Counted from the first letter of the stretch, positions 1 to 9,197 are shown. The stretch: DNA of 42,729 nt from Prolixibacteraceae bacterium (GCA_018648265.1 JABGRN010000046.1:1-42729); one strand, 5' to 3'. Numbers and translations are program-made. The notes: generated by a model not told the origin, from the letters alone.

Positions 1-53
1 TTGCTAAAATTTATGCTTAAAAACAAAACCAACCCGAATTATGAAGTGAGCCA
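1..53. repeat. Left copy of a 53-bp inverted repeat at the window ends
   Basis: These 53 bases are the exact reverse complement of 42676-42728 at the other end of the window. Identity stops sharply after the CCA at 51-53, so the repeat edge abuts unique DNA here. The open reading frame through it (13-75, 20 codons) continues into unique sequence and is not a convincing gene. The simplest reading is that both contig ends run into inverted copies of one dispersed repeat, for example the end of an insertion sequence. Confidence 0.9.
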
Positions 54-102
54 AGTTTCTGTGCAGTTAAAATAAAACGGGGTATAAGGAAATTGTAACT
101 GT

Positions 103-561
103 TTAATTTACAACAGCATCATTTTCCGTTGTTTCAACATCCTCCCCACCTTCTTTTTCATCCTCTTTCTCTTCAATGTCCGAAAAATCCAACATCTCTT
201 TTTCATGAAGTATATTGTACCAAAGCATCACTTTTTTTATGTCGGAAACATAAACACGGTCTTTATCAAAATCAGGAGCTATTTCTTCGAAATAATTTTT
301 TAATTCGTTTCCTGATGATTTATGACTTATTGCCAATGCACCCTCTTCTTTATCATAAATGGCTTTAAAGATTTCCTTTAAGGGGATATCCCCGGTTTCG
401 GTGTAAATGGCAATGTCTTCCAATGCCGAGACTTTTGATGATGAATATGTTGGAATTCTTTTTTTAGTTTCAAGCGACTCAACAATAATATTGTTTTTCG
501 ACTCGGCTACCATTTTAAATAACCCTTGCTGACCTGATATTGCAAATATTCCTTTTAACAT
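103..561 (-). CDS. DUF5606 domain-containing protein
   Basis: A 152-residue cytoplasmic protein with no signal peptide or membrane segment. The N-terminus (MLKGIFAISGQQGLFKMV), the IVESL stretch and the repeated aliphatic/charged blocks match the DUF5606 family that is widespread in Bacteroidota; I recognise it from this pattern, not from a search. The last ~25 residues are almost entirely acidic (runs of E and D), as is common for the tail of this family. The family has no assigned biochemical function to my knowledge. It starts with ATG at 561 and is followed upstream by a 54-bp gap to the TonB receptor stop, so it may be read with it or from its own weak promoter. Confidence 0.85.
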   Translation of the reverse strand: MLKGIFAISGQQGLFKMVAESKNNIIVESLETKKRIPTYSSSKVSALEDIAIYTETGDIPLKEIFKAIYDKEEGALAISHKSSGNELKNYFEEIAPDFDKDRVYVSDIKKVMLWYNILHEKEMLDFSDIEEKEDEKEGGEDVETTENDAVVN

Positions 562-615
562 GACTATTAATTTTTTGCGAAGATACTATTTTTGTAATTC
601 CTTGAAAATACAAGC

Positions 616-2667
616 TTAATTAAATTTAATTTGGTACGAAATACCACTTTTTACCCATCGGCCAGGTTGAACTACATTTCCGATGTCATAATAACTGTAA
701 TTAAAAATGTTGTTTATCGAAACGTAAATTGACAAATTTTTATTGTGGTACAAAATTTTGCCATCTAACAAGGCAAAAGGTTTGTAATCCACTTCCCCTA
801 CCCAGGTTCCATTTTCGAAACGGGTGAATGTTCCGTCCCTATCTTGATATACAAATTTTAAATCGATTGAAACATTTTTGGTAATCGTTTGATTTAATGA
901 AGTAACAAACTTGTGTTTCAAATTATCTAAAACATAGTTTGAAATAAAATCAATGTTTTCCTTTTCAACATTATTATATAAATAACTGAATTGAATTTTA
1001 TCGGGTAGCTTGTTGCCGTAATATTTTTTAAGATTTAACTGAAACTGAATTTCGGAACCTAAACTGTTTAATCGGGTTAAATTTTGAGGCTGCCACAATT
1101 CGTCGTTTGATTTTTTTACCCAGTCAATTATATCTTTTCCTTTTCTGTAAAAAACCACAAAATGCCCCTGAATAAATTCGTATTTCAATTTAAAACCCCC
1201 TTCTACCGAAGACGATTTCTCTGGTTTTAAATCGCTATTTCCAATATTTGACGGCCCGGAATAATACAAATCGGTAAATGTTGGCATTCGTAACGAAGTG
1301 TTGTAGGAAGCAAAAACTTTCAAAACTATTGTAAAATCATAACTCACATCAAGGCCGGGGAAAAAATTCCATCCCAAATTACTCCCCGAAATATTGTTGC
1401 CCAATACACCAATTGTGAATATCATATTTTCACGATAATAAGTATGTTCAAAAAAACCAGAAATTGAAGTACGCGATTTTGCCTTTGTAAATTCCGCATT
1501 TTCGCCCGATACCTGAACCGGATTTTCCAATTCTTCACCTAAAACGTTACTCAAAATATTTTCAGATCTAATTTCTGTGCCAAAAGCAGTTTTACCTAAT
1601 TTCCATTGAAACCACGAATTCAGGCCTGCACCAAAAACATTTGTTAAATGGTAATTATGAGTCTTGTACCAATCGGGTGGATTACTCCTGAAAAGCTCAA
1701 ATTTATCGTGGTGCCTGCGCCAATACACCGCGGGGGTAAAATGCAATTTTGAGGTTGATTCCCATTTTGCCGATGTAAAATATGTTTTGGTCTGCTCAAA
1801 CTGATTTGGGTATTTTGGTGTATAAAAACTGTTTGCACCGAAATCTTTTTTCGATTCTCCAAATTGAAATAAAAACTTGCCTTTTTTTAACTGAAGCTGA
1901 TTTAAATAGAACAAATTGGAAATCACAAAATCGGTATTTTCAACATATCCTTTTGAATTTTTTCGGTTAACGGCGATCAAATGTTGCAGTTTTCCCGTAT
2001 CAAACGAAGCCGAAAGGTTGGTGTTAAAATAATTAAAACTTCCTATCGAAATTGCTAAAGAAACCGATTTTGAACCCGGTAGTTTAGTAATTATATTAAT
2101 TGCACCTGAAAAAGCATTTGGTCCGTAAACACGGGCTGCTGGCCCTTCCAAAACCTCGATCCGATCGATTTGGCTTAAACTAACAGGTAAATTAAAATTA
2201 TGGTGGCCGGTTTGTGGGTCGGTAATATTTACTCCGTTTAATAGAATTAAAGTTTGATCGAAATTCCCCCCCCGAATACTTACATCCGACTGAACACCTT
2301 TCGTTCCTCTCTGCCTGACGTCAACTCCTGCGATGTACTCCAATAATTCATCGATACTTTGAACCGGGGCAGCCTCAATCTCTTTGGTATCAATCACCGA
2401 AATTATCCTTGCTATTTGCGAAAAAGTAACGGGTACCCTTTTTGCGTTCACCTCAATTTCATCCAGATCAAATTGCATTTTAACATCCGAAGTATCTATC
2501 ATATTTGCCAGCGAAACAGCGGGTGATGAAAGCAAATAAATTACTAACAACACCGAAATTTTAACTGTTCTATTCAATGTTAAAAATAATGAATAGCTTT
2601 TTCTTCCCCATTTTTTGAAAGATAAAATCTGTTGCGCCTTATACTTTACCCTGGATTTCTTCATCAT
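616..2667 (-). CDS. TonB-dependent outer-membrane receptor, BtuB-like
   Basis: A 683-residue outer-membrane active transporter that would import a scarce ligand (vitamin B12, siderophore or similar) using TonB energy. A plug domain lies at about residues 70-200, with the typical SIRGG, LILLNGVNI and RIEVLEGPAA stretches and GAINIIT closing it. A ~22-strand barrel follows and ends in an aromatic/hydrophobic tail (IKFN). There is no N-terminal carboxypeptidase-like domain and no SusD partner, so it is not a SusC-type glycan receptor. The signal peptide core (about 36-55) is preceded by an unusually long basic stretch of ~35 residues, but no later Met would keep the signal. No cobalamin riboswitch is visible upstream, so the substrate is open. 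A promoter-like pair sits just upstream. Confidence 0.88.
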   Translation of the reverse strand: MMKKSRVKYKAQQILSFKKWGRKSYSLFLTLNRTVKISVLLVIYLLSSPAVSLANMIDTSDVKMQFDLDEIEVNAKRVPVTFSQIARIISVIDTKEIEAAPVQSIDELLEYIAGVDVRQRGTKGVQSDVSIRGGNFDQTLILLNGVNITDPQTGHHNFNLPVSLSQIDRIEVLEGPAARVYGPNAFSGAINIITKLPGSKSVSLAISIGSFNYFNTNLSASFDTGKLQHLIAVNRKNSKGYVENTDFVISNLFYLNQLQLKKGKFLFQFGESKKDFGANSFYTPKYPNQFEQTKTYFTSAKWESTSKLHFTPAVYWRRHHDKFELFRSNPPDWYKTHNYHLTNVFGAGLNSWFQWKLGKTAFGTEIRSENILSNVLGEELENPVQVSGENAEFTKAKSRTSISGFFEHTYYRENMIFTIGVLGNNISGSNLGWNFFPGLDVSYDFTIVLKVFASYNTSLRMPTFTDLYYSGPSNIGNSDLKPEKSSSVEGGFKLKYEFIQGHFVVFYRKGKDIIDWVKKSNDELWQPQNLTRLNSLGSEIQFQLNLKKYYGNKLPDKIQFSYLYNNVEKENIDFISNYVLDNLKHKFVTSLNQTITKNVSIDLKFVYQDRDGTFTRFENGTWVGEVDYKPFALLDGKILYHNKNLSIYVSINNIFNYSYYDIGNVVQPGRWVKSGISYQIKFN

Positions 2668-2681
2668 ATTAATTTAAACGA

Positions 2682-2711
2682 CAAATATACAAGTTGCAAC
2701 AAATAGCAAAA
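2682..2711 (-). promoter_or_regulatory. Bacteroidota-type promoter for the TonB receptor
   Basis: Read on the minus strand there is a TATATTTG box (2682-2689), matching the TANNTTTG -7 consensus, preceded after 17 bases by TTTTG (2707-2711) as a -33 element. The distance to the ATG at 2667 gives a leader of roughly 10 bases. Confidence 0.55.
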
Positions 2712-2889
2712 ATTATAGTATAAATACCTGGTTTCATGTCCTTAAATAATTAACAATTAGGATGAAATAAATACCAATTAACAAACATTTAAAAAAAATG
2801 TTCACAGGCTTATAAATATTCTTTATGTGGCATAGAAAAAATCAACTAATAAAAGACCTCTATTTCTTTTTTAAATCTAATTCCCGGCT

Positions 2890-2897
2890 TATATTTG
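2890..2897 (+). promoter_or_regulatory. -7 box for the ECF sigma factor gene
   Basis: TATATTTG matches TANNTTTG and lies 26 bases before the ATG at 2924. No clear -33 TTTG is seen at the usual spacing, only a T-rich stretch, so this is a partial match. Confidence 0.45.
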
Positions 2898-2923
2898 TTT
2901 AGACAAATTAAAAATAACACGCC

Positions 2924-3433
2924 ATGACTCAGATTCAATTTAACAACGCACTGCTCGGATTAAGCGACAAATTGCATTATTACGCTTTAAGTTTAACCTC
3001 CGATTCGGAACGGGCCAACGACCTTTTGCAGGAAACATTTTTGAAGGCTTTAACGTATCGTGACAAATTTAGACAGAACACAAATTTTAAAGCCTGGATC
3101 TACACAATCATGAAAAACACATTCATAAACGACTACCGAAGGAATGTAAAAACAAAAAATACTTTTGACGGTTCGAACAACGACTTTCATTTAATGTTTT
3201 CGAAAGATAAAGTTTATCCTGCGCCCGATTCGTTTTACAGTACAAAAGAAATTCATAAAAGTATAAATTCTCTGGGTGACGAATATAAAGTTCCGTTTAC
3301 CATGTTTCTCGACGGTTACAAATACAAAGAAATTGCCGAAAATCTTGCTTTACCGTTGGGAACAGTAAAAAGCCGCATCTTTTTTACACGTAAGAAATTA
3401 GAAAAATCACTTCACGAATATTCGAATAATTAA
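2924..3433 (+). CDS. ECF-family RNA polymerase sigma factor
   Basis: A 169-residue sigma-70 family protein of the extracytoplasmic-function (RpoE/SigW-like) type. Region 2 occupies about residues 10-80, with the typical ANDLLQETFLKAL and NFKAWIYTIMKNTFINDYR stretches that bind core polymerase and melt the -10. Region 4 is at about 110-160, with the helix-turn-helix IAENLALPLGTVKSRIFFTR for -35 recognition. Region 3 is absent, as expected. No anti-sigma factor is encoded on either side: the downstream neighbour is a DJ-1 protein after a terminator. It therefore belongs to the orphan short ECF group that is common in Bacteroidota. It is divergent from the TonB receptor, but nothing in the sequence links the two functionally. 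Confidence 0.92.
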   Translation: MTQIQFNNALLGLSDKLHYYALSLTSDSERANDLLQETFLKALTYRDKFRQNTNFKAWIYTIMKNTFINDYRRNVKTKNTFDGSNNDFHLMFSKDKVYPAPDSFYSTKEIHKSINSLGDEYKVPFTMFLDGYKYKEIAENLALPLGTVKSRIFFTRKKLEKSLHEYSNN

Positions 3434-3458
3434 TACCATCACCAACAATTTTATTGAT

Positions 3459-3489
3459 AAAAAAGATTCTCGGTTTGAGGATCTTTTTT
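3459..3489 (+). terminator. Rho-independent terminator after the sigma factor
   Basis: A hairpin with A-rich arm and GATTCTC pairing to GAGGATC around a GGTTT loop, ending in a run of seven T. It lies 25 bases after the sigma factor stop and before the DJ-1 gene. Confidence 0.8.
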
Positions 3490-3513
3490 TATTTTGGTAC
3501 AAATTTTATCTAA

Positions 3514-4077
3514 ATGAAAAAAGTTGCTGTTGCTCTTGCAGAAGGTTTTGAAGAAATTGAAGCGGTTAGTATTATTGATGTTTTAAGAAGAGCAGAATTG
3601 GACGTAGTTGCAATTTCCATTACCGGAAACCTGGAAGTTACAGGTTCGCACAACATAAAAATTATGGCCGATCAACTTTTCGAAGAAGTAAATTACAAAA
3701 CAATTGAAATGATTGTGCTACCGGGAGGAATGCCCGGTTCTGCAAACTTAAATAGTCATATCGGTCTAAATAAGCAAATTTTAAATTTTAACAAAAAAGG
3801 AAAAGCTCTTGGTGCTATTTGTGCTGCACCGTTGGTTTTTGGTAATCTTGGAATTCTTGAAAACAAAAATGCAATATGTTATCCTGGATTTGAAAAATAT
3901 CTTAAGGGCGCCAAAATTTTAGATGCTGATATTATTCAATCTGATAATATTATTACTGGAAAAGGTGCCGGGGTGGCAATTAAATTTGCCTTGAAAATTG
4001 TTGAAAAATTGAAGGGAAAGGAATTAGCCAGCAAACTCGCCCACAAAATGATTGTAGAATATAAAGACAGTGTCTAA
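3514..4077 (+). CDS. DJ-1/PfpI family protein (YajL/ThiJ-like)
   Basis: A 187-residue single-domain member of the DJ-1/PfpI superfamily, the length typical of human DJ-1 and E. coli YajL. The nucleophilic-elbow cysteine is C103 in GAICAAPLVFG, and the conserved acidic partner is E16 in the EEIEA motif near the N-terminus. The VLPGGMPGS stretch before the elbow is also family-typical. Relatives are variously described as glyoxalases/deglycases, redox-sensing chaperones or proteases, and the sequence does not decide between these. It starts with ATG at 3514, directly after a terminator, so it is probably a separate transcription unit. Confidence 0.9.
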   Translation: MKKVAVALAEGFEEIEAVSIIDVLRRAELDVVAISITGNLEVTGSHNIKIMADQLFEEVNYKTIEMIVLPGGMPGSANLNSHIGLNKQILNFNKKGKALGAICAAPLVFGNLGILENKNAICYPGFEKYLKGAKILDADIIQSDNIITGKGAGVAIKFALKIVEKLKGKELASKLAHKMIVEYKDSV

Positions 4078-4146
4078 TATTAATACGGAATTTTTTGTTT
4101 GATAATAGAAAAGTTCAAGACCTTTCCTTTCCTTCATGCTGTGATA

Positions 4147-4644
4147 TTATAATCCAAACATAACTTTAACACCAATTCTTAAAAAGTTAGCTCCACCAAG
4201 TGTATATTTTATTTCGGGGGCAATTGCTAAATCGCCGGCTGGTACATTTAATCCAATTCCGAGATTAACCCCAGCATCCGATCCTGTAAATGAGTCACTA
4301 AAATCTCCATATTCTCCTAAATCGGCTTCGTATTTAATTTTAAAAAAGGTCATGTTTAATCCACCAATTGCATACAAACTTCCTAAACTCTCAATTTCTG
4401 TAAGTTGGTAATTTGCATCTAAATCCAACAACGACCAGTTGACAGAGTTCTTTTTCAGAAAATAGGTAAACGATGGTGCAGCACTCCATTTTTCGTTAAT
4501 CTCGTATTTCCCATTTGCACTAAAACCAATGTTATTAATGTTGGTTCCGTAAACAAGACCAAAACCGGCACTCATTTGTGCACTCGCTTCAGTTACCGCA
4601 AAAAAGAGAATTGCCACAATAAACGTTTTGAATAAATTTTTCAT
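4147..4644 (-). CDS. Small outer-membrane beta-barrel protein
   Basis: A 165-residue protein with a clear signal peptide ending in ASA-Q (cleavage near residue 22). Alternating hydrophobic/polar strands rich in G, Y, F and N follow, about eight in number, and it ends in VKVMFGL like a barrel strand. This fits the OmpX/OmpW-sized 8-stranded barrels (PF13505-like). No ligand-specific motif is seen and the function is unknown. It is separated by 58 bases from the OmpA-family gene upstream on the same strand and could be co-transcribed with it. Confidence 0.75.
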   Translation of the reverse strand: MKNLFKTFIVAILFFAVTEASAQMSAGFGLVYGTNINNIGFSANGKYEINEKWSAAPSFTYFLKKNSVNWSLLDLDANYQLTEIESLGSLYAIGGLNMTFFKIKYEADLGEYGDFSDSFTGSDAGVNLGIGLNVPAGDLAIAPEIKYTLGGANFLRIGVKVMFGL

Positions 4645-4702
4645 AAATAAATTTTTAATAATTAATTAAGGATTGATTTTATAAACGATGATTATTAATT
4701 GG

Positions 4703-5962
4703 TTAAAATTTCACAAATTCTACTCTTCGGTTATTAGCTTTCCCTTCAGCAGTTCCGTTTTCGCCAATGGGTTTGCTTTCGCCCCAACCTGTTGATTTTA
4801 AGCGACTGGAAGAAATGCCCATACTAATTAAACGTTCCTTAACGGCTTTTGCACGAGTTTCAGAAAGCGACTGGTTTAGCGTTTCATCACCATCGCTGTC
4901 CGTGTGTCCTTCAACACTGAAATTCAAATCAGACTGTTTATTCATTAAATTGAATATCTCGTTAATAGCCCCGTTACTTTCGGGTTTAATTGTGGATTTA
5001 TTCACATCGAAACGAATGCCGTTAACGATAATTTTTCCATCGGAAAGTACACGGTCGTAGTATTTTACACCGCCTTCTGCGATTCGGATATTTTTTAAAT
5101 ACAATTTTTCTGCCAACGCTCGAATGGTAATTCCCCAAGGATTTCCTTCGAGATGAGGCACATTGATTAGGCGTGTATCATCCATGTATGCTTTAAATTT
5201 CCCTTTCGTATATGCAATGGAAATGTGTCTCCATTTTCCTGTAGGTTCTTCGCTCCAGCCAAGACTTTCGGTTCCCGGGTAGCGTTTATCGGTATTTGCA
5301 AACTCTAATCCCGTGGGATTAACAGTTAGTTTCTCACCCAATCCTTTATTCCACTGGTTTTTATGGTCTCTGAAATGGATAAAATACCTGTTGCTGGGAG
5401 ACCTACCCTTTTCAAACCAAACATCAAATTCAATCGTAAAAATTTCGGGTAAGTAATCTTCTGTTGCATTTTTTACGTAGGGAACAATTGAACCGCCGCC
5501 ATTCAAAAAAATAATTACCGGCTCATCATCCATTTCCCCAATTTCAGCAGATCCTTTGTATAAATCCCATCTACTTGGGAATTCGCCACTTTCTTCATCG
5601 GCACTCGGGGTATCTTCAAAAATAACTTCGTCACCAGGCACAAAATCGTATTTAGCCCATTTAACATCCGGCGCCGATGGTTTCTCTTCTGCTAAATCGG
5701 CAGACTGGTCGCTTGCATTATTTTGCTGAACCTTTTCTTCCTGCTGCGAATTATCCTTCTTTTTATTTTTCTTTTTGAAAAGTTTGCCAATTCCTTCTTC
5801 CAGTTTGTCAAAACCTTTATCAATGGCCTGGTCGGTGCGAGAATTTGCCCGTTGGTTGGCTTCGCGTTTTACTTTTGTTTCTACATCAACTTTAACTTGT
5901 GAAAGTGAAGTTGCGTAAAATAGTACCGTAATTAGCAAGCTTAAAATAATCTTAATCTTCAT
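4703..5962 (-). CDS. OmpA-family protein with LamG-like middle domain
   Basis: A 419-residue exported protein. A signal peptide covers residues 1-21, followed by a lysine/glutamate-rich linker (about 25-90). A middle beta-sandwich at about 95-300 has spacing reminiscent of laminin-G/concanavalin-like domains (TIEFDVWFEKG, WRHISIAYTKG). A C-terminal OmpA domain from about 310 to the end has FDVNKSTIKPES, VEGHTDSDGD, LSETRAKAV and NNRRVEF. That domain binds peptidoglycan, so the protein probably tethers the outer membrane or a surface structure to the cell wall. The D and R that contact diaminopimelate are conserved in the visible motifs. The middle domain may bind sugar or protein; this is inferred from the fold only. 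Confidence 0.85.
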   Translation of the reverse strand: MKIKIILSLLITVLFYATSLSQVKVDVETKVKREANQRANSRTDQAIDKGFDKLEEGIGKLFKKKNKKKDNSQQEEKVQQNNASDQSADLAEEKPSAPDVKWAKYDFVPGDEVIFEDTPSADEESGEFPSRWDLYKGSAEIGEMDDEPVIIFLNGGGSIVPYVKNATEDYLPEIFTIEFDVWFEKGRSPSNRYFIHFRDHKNQWNKGLGEKLTVNPTGLEFANTDKRYPGTESLGWSEEPTGKWRHISIAYTKGKFKAYMDDTRLINVPHLEGNPWGITIRALAEKLYLKNIRIAEGGVKYYDRVLSDGKIIVNGIRFDVNKSTIKPESNGAINEIFNLMNKQSDLNFSVEGHTDSDGDETLNQSLSETRAKAVKERLISMGISSSRLKSTGWGESKPIGENGTAEGKANNRRVEFVKF

Positions 5963-6037
5963 GTGAATTATGTTAGTCTGTTTAATGGCGTGAATTTATT
6001 AAACCCTCAAGTGGCAATCTCCACAAACTTGAATGTG

Positions 6038-6394
6038 TTAGGATTCGTTTTGAAATTGTTGATTATTTTGAAGTATTTGTAACAATGTTTTCTTTTTACG
6101 TGTGGATGTTGGAATTCGTGTATTATCGGAAAGAATTAGTTTAAAACCATCCGATTTATCAATTTTTGAAATGTGCATTAGATTTACCAAATACGATTGA
6201 TGTGTACGAAAAAAGCGATACCGGATTAATTCAGTTTCAAATTCTTTAATATTTCGCGATACTACAATTGGCTCTTGATTGGTTAGATAAAAAGTGGTGT
6301 AACTGTTATTACTTTTGCAGAAAAGAATATTTTCTATTTGAATTAAATGAATGGAATCGATGGTATTTAATACCAATTTTCGATTTGTTAGCAT
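6038..6394 (-). CDS. Stand-alone LytTR DNA-binding protein
   Basis: A 118-residue protein consisting almost wholly of a LytTR DNA-binding domain. It is clearly a paralogue of the C-terminal half of the response regulator encoded just upstream: both share LVL-TIDS, ILFC-S-NSYTTFY, IVVS, FFR-HQSYLVNL and a KID-(T/S)DG block in the same order. It lacks a receiver domain, so it cannot be phosphorylated in the usual way. It may compete for, or constitutively occupy, sites of the full-length regulator, or be a decaying duplicate, but the frame is intact. It starts with ATG at 6394, 117 bases after the regulator's stop. Confidence 0.85.
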   Translation of the reverse strand: MLTNRKLVLNTIDSIHLIQIENILFCKSNNSYTTFYLTNQEPIVVSRNIKEFETELIRYRFFRTHQSYLVNLMHISKIDKSDGFKLILSDNTRIPTSTRKKKTLLQILQNNQQFQNES

Positions 6395-6511
6395 AAGTAA
6401 ATTTTTTGCCGAATCTACCCACGAAAAATACTTTTAACAGTTGCTAATTTGAATTCGCAAAGATTGAGTTTGAAAATGGAATGAATTTGGGGTTTGGCAA
6501 TTTTCAGAAAA

Positions 6512-7261
6512 TTAGAGTTGTTCCAGGAGGGATATTAACTGTTTTTTCTGACGAAGCGAAACTGGTATCTCTTTTTTGTTTTTCATGATAATAAACCCAC
6601 CATCGGTTTTATCTATTTTTTTGACGTGGTTTAAATTTACCAAATACGATTGATGTGGCCTGAAAAAACTGTAATCCTTTAAAAGTTCAACATACTCTTT
6701 TATACTTTTCGAAACCACAATTCGCTCATTATTTTCGAAATAAAAAGTAGTATAACTGTTGTCGCTTTGGCAGAATAAAATATCACTGATATCGATAATA
6801 TGAAGAGAATCAATGGTTTTAAGAACCAACTTTTTACTTTGGATTTCTTTTCTGAACGAATCCATTAAAATATCAGTCTGAACCTGGTCGTCGGTATTTT
6901 TTTCAATGTCGGCTAAAGTTCGTTGAATGGCTTGTTGAAATTCTGTTTCGTTAACAGGTTTCATAATGTAATCGTGGGCACTAAATTTTATGGCTTTAAT
7001 GGCGTAATTATCGAATGCAGTAATAAAAACCACCTTGAATTTATACGGTCTGAGTTGCTGAAGAATTTGAAAACCCGAACCTCCTTTAATTTCAATATCG
7101 AGTAAAACCAAATCGGGTTCTACAGTTTGTATTAAACGCACTCCGGTTTCAACAGAATCGGCTTTCCCCATTAATTTTATTCCCGGAAAATAATCGGCCA
7201 GCAAACGGGAGTTTACTTCCTGCATGGCTGGTTCGTCGTCTATAATTACTGCTTTAATCAT
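6512..7261 (-). CDS. LytTR-family response regulator
   Basis: A 249-residue AlgR/LytR-type regulator. The receiver domain (residues 1-120) has the acidic pair D8/D9, phospho-acceptor D55 in VLLDIEIKGG, T81 and K101 in MKPVN, so all active-site residues are present. The LytTR domain (about 145-245) binds DNA as beta strands rather than a helix-turn-helix. Its start overlaps the end of the histidine kinase gene by 8 bases, a sign of translational coupling and a strong indication that the two form one signalling pair. Targets are unknown; the outer-membrane protein genes downstream are candidates by position only. Confidence 0.93.
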   Translation of the reverse strand: MIKAVIIDDEPAMQEVNSRLLADYFPGIKLMGKADSVETGVRLIQTVEPDLVLLDIEIKGGSGFQILQQLRPYKFKVVFITAFDNYAIKAIKFSAHDYIMKPVNETEFQQAIQRTLADIEKNTDDQVQTDILMDSFRKEIQSKKLVLKTIDSLHIIDISDILFCQSDNSYTTFYFENNERIVVSKSIKEYVELLKDYSFFRPHQSYLVNLNHVKKIDKTDGGFIIMKNKKEIPVSLRQKKQLISLLEQL

Positions 7262-9197
7262 TGTTTAGAACCGGAATATCAATGGTGATTTTTACTCCGG
7301 AAAGTTTTGGGTTTGTATCATTTAAATTCAACAGCTCAAATGTAAACTTTTTATGGTGTTTTTGTTGAATTAGTTTCCTTCGTTTTTCAAAAATATTCAT
7401 CGCCATCGATTGATGTTCTTTTGCAATTTCGTCGTTTTTATGAATTCCATTCCCGTTATCTTCAATAATAAACTCAACCCAATCGGTTTTGTCTGAAATA
7501 TGTAAACTCAAAAAACCCTCGCGTTCTAAATTTTTAAAACCGTGTTTTATTGAATTCTCAACAAAAGGTTGAATTAGCATGGGTGGAATCCGGATAAGAT
7601 CAACTTCCAAATCATTCGAATAAATTATATTGAAATCGAATTTATTTCCAGAACGCATTTTTTCCAGTTCGACGTAATTTTTCAACATACTAATTTCGTC
7701 GGCCAGTGAAATGGTTTCGGCAACCGAGTTGTTTAATGTTCCGCGTGTTAAAGAAGCAAATTGTGAAAGGAATTTCGACGCTTCACGATTTTCGTTTTGC
7801 AACATAAAATTCTGAATTGAACCCAAAACATTGAATATAAAATGCGGGTTCATTTGCGAACGAAGTACCTGTTGTTGAAGATCATTTTGTTTCAATTCAG
7901 CCTGGTTTCTGCGAATGTTCAGAATATAAAGAATAAGTAAAATTACAATTATCAATACTGCAATTAGAAATATTCCGGCACGTAAACGTTGATTTTTTAA
8001 CCGGTTTTCTGTTGTTAGCAAATCAATTTGCTGCTCTTTTACTTTGGTCTGATATTTAGTTTCTAATTCAGAAATATTGTTTTTTATATCGGCCGAAGAA
8101 ATTGCATCATTTACCGTATAATGGCGTTGTAAAAAAATAAAAGCCTGCTCAAATTTATTTTGAGAACTTTGATAATCAGCAATAAATTTTAAAGCCAAAC
8201 TTTGTTCGCGTAGCAAATTGCACTCTTCCGCTTTTCGCAAAGCTTCGCTGGCATAAAACAAAACGGAATCATTTTTATTGAGTTCCTGATAAAGTTCTGC
8301 TATGTACAAGTATTCTTCAGAAGCACCCATACAATCCAGTATTTTTTCAGAAAGTTTCAACGATTGTTTATGATAAATAATGGAACTGTCTAAAACGCCC
8401 GTTTCAAAATAAACATCGGCTAAATTACCAAGTCCTTCGGCAATTCCCAGATTCCATCCAATTTGCTCCGAATAGCGAATCACATTTTTATAAAATACGA
8501 TGCAGCTATCAAACATTTCGCGCGTTTTGTAAATATTTCCAAGCTCGTTATAAAAAATGGCAAAGTTGGAGGGTGAAACACTGTCTCTTTTTTGCAATTC
8601 CTGCTTTGCCAATCCCAAATAGTAATCTTGGTTCGGAATATCATCGAGCAACTGTTGCAGTACTGCGAGCTTCATGTAATTATTAAAAATGCGCGGATGG
8701 TTACTTTCCTTTCGAATTTCCAGAGATTTTAGCAGACAGTCAACCGCATTTGAATAGTCACCCATATCTTTATAGGCAGCACCCATATTTTCATAACTGT
8801 TTGCTTCAATTAAATGTTCTTTCTGGGCGATATTTATCTCCAATGCTTTTTGAAAATAGTTTACTGCTTCCTGATTTTTACCCAAGATTGAGTTTGAGAT
8901 ACCAAGCTTATTATATGTTTCTGCCAGATAGAAACTGTCTTCTTTTTCTTCCTGTAAAAGGAGCATCTGTTTAACAATCTCCTCATATTTTTCCCAGTTC
9001 CCTTTTCTCTCATAAAGATTTGAAAGAGATTTTAACAGTTTCTTCTTTTCTTCTAATTCAGTTGCATTGTGAAAAAGTGTGCTGAGACTATCGATTTGTG
9101 GCTGAGTATCGACCTGTGCAAATGCAATATTTTGAGTTGACAGTAAATTAATCAACAGCAGAATAAAAATATATTTGACTTTCAAATTACTAATCAT
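7254..9197 (-). CDS. TPR-containing LytS-type sensor histidine kinase
   Basis: A 647-residue kinase from the ATG at 9197. A longer frame would begin at a TTG (9230), but the ATG places a good signal peptide (to FAQ) at the very N-terminus. Tetratricopeptide repeats at about 40-360 would lie in the periplasm. A membrane helix follows at about 405-427 and a short linker leads to the His_kinase (PF06580) domain with phospho-acceptor H452 in RSQMNPHFIFNVLG. The HATPase ends the protein, with FVENSIKHG and EDNGNGI. This class is widespread in Bacteroidota and signals to LytTR regulators, here the overlapping downstream gene. The ligand sensed by the TPR region is not visible. Confidence 0.92.
   Translation of the reverse strand: MISNLKVKYIFILLLINLLSTQNIAFAQVDTQPQIDSLSTLFHNATELEEKKKLLKSLSNLYERKGNWEKYEEIVKQMLLLQEEKEDSFYLAETYNKLGISNSILGKNQEAVNYFQKALEINIAQKEHLIEANSYENMGAAYKDMGDYSNAVDCLLKSLEIRKESNHPRIFNNYMKLAVLQQLLDDIPNQDYYLGLAKQELQKRDSVSPSNFAIFYNELGNIYKTREMFDSCIVFYKNVIRYSEQIGWNLGIAEGLGNLADVYFETGVLDSSIIYHKQSLKLSEKILDCMGASEEYLYIAELYQELNKNDSVLFYASEALRKAEECNLLREQSLALKFIADYQSSQNKFEQAFIFLQRHYTVNDAISSADIKNNISELETKYQTKVKEQQIDLLTTENRLKNQRLRAGIFLIAVLIIVILLILYILNIRRNQAELKQNDLQQQVLRSQMNPHFIFNVLGSIQNFMLQNENREASKFLSQFASLTRGTLNNSVAETISLADEISMLKNYVELEKMRSGNKFDFNIIYSNDLEVDLIRIPPMLIQPFVENSIKHGFKNLEREGFLSLHISDKTDWVEFIIEDNGNGIHKNDEIAKEHQSMAMNIFEKRRKLIQQKHHKKFTFELLNLNDTNPKLSGVKITIDIPVLNND

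Noticed and set aside
2668-2923. Cobalamin riboswitch upstream of the BtuB-like receptor
   Set aside because: No B12-box-like conserved core and the leader predicted from the promoter is only about 10 bases long.
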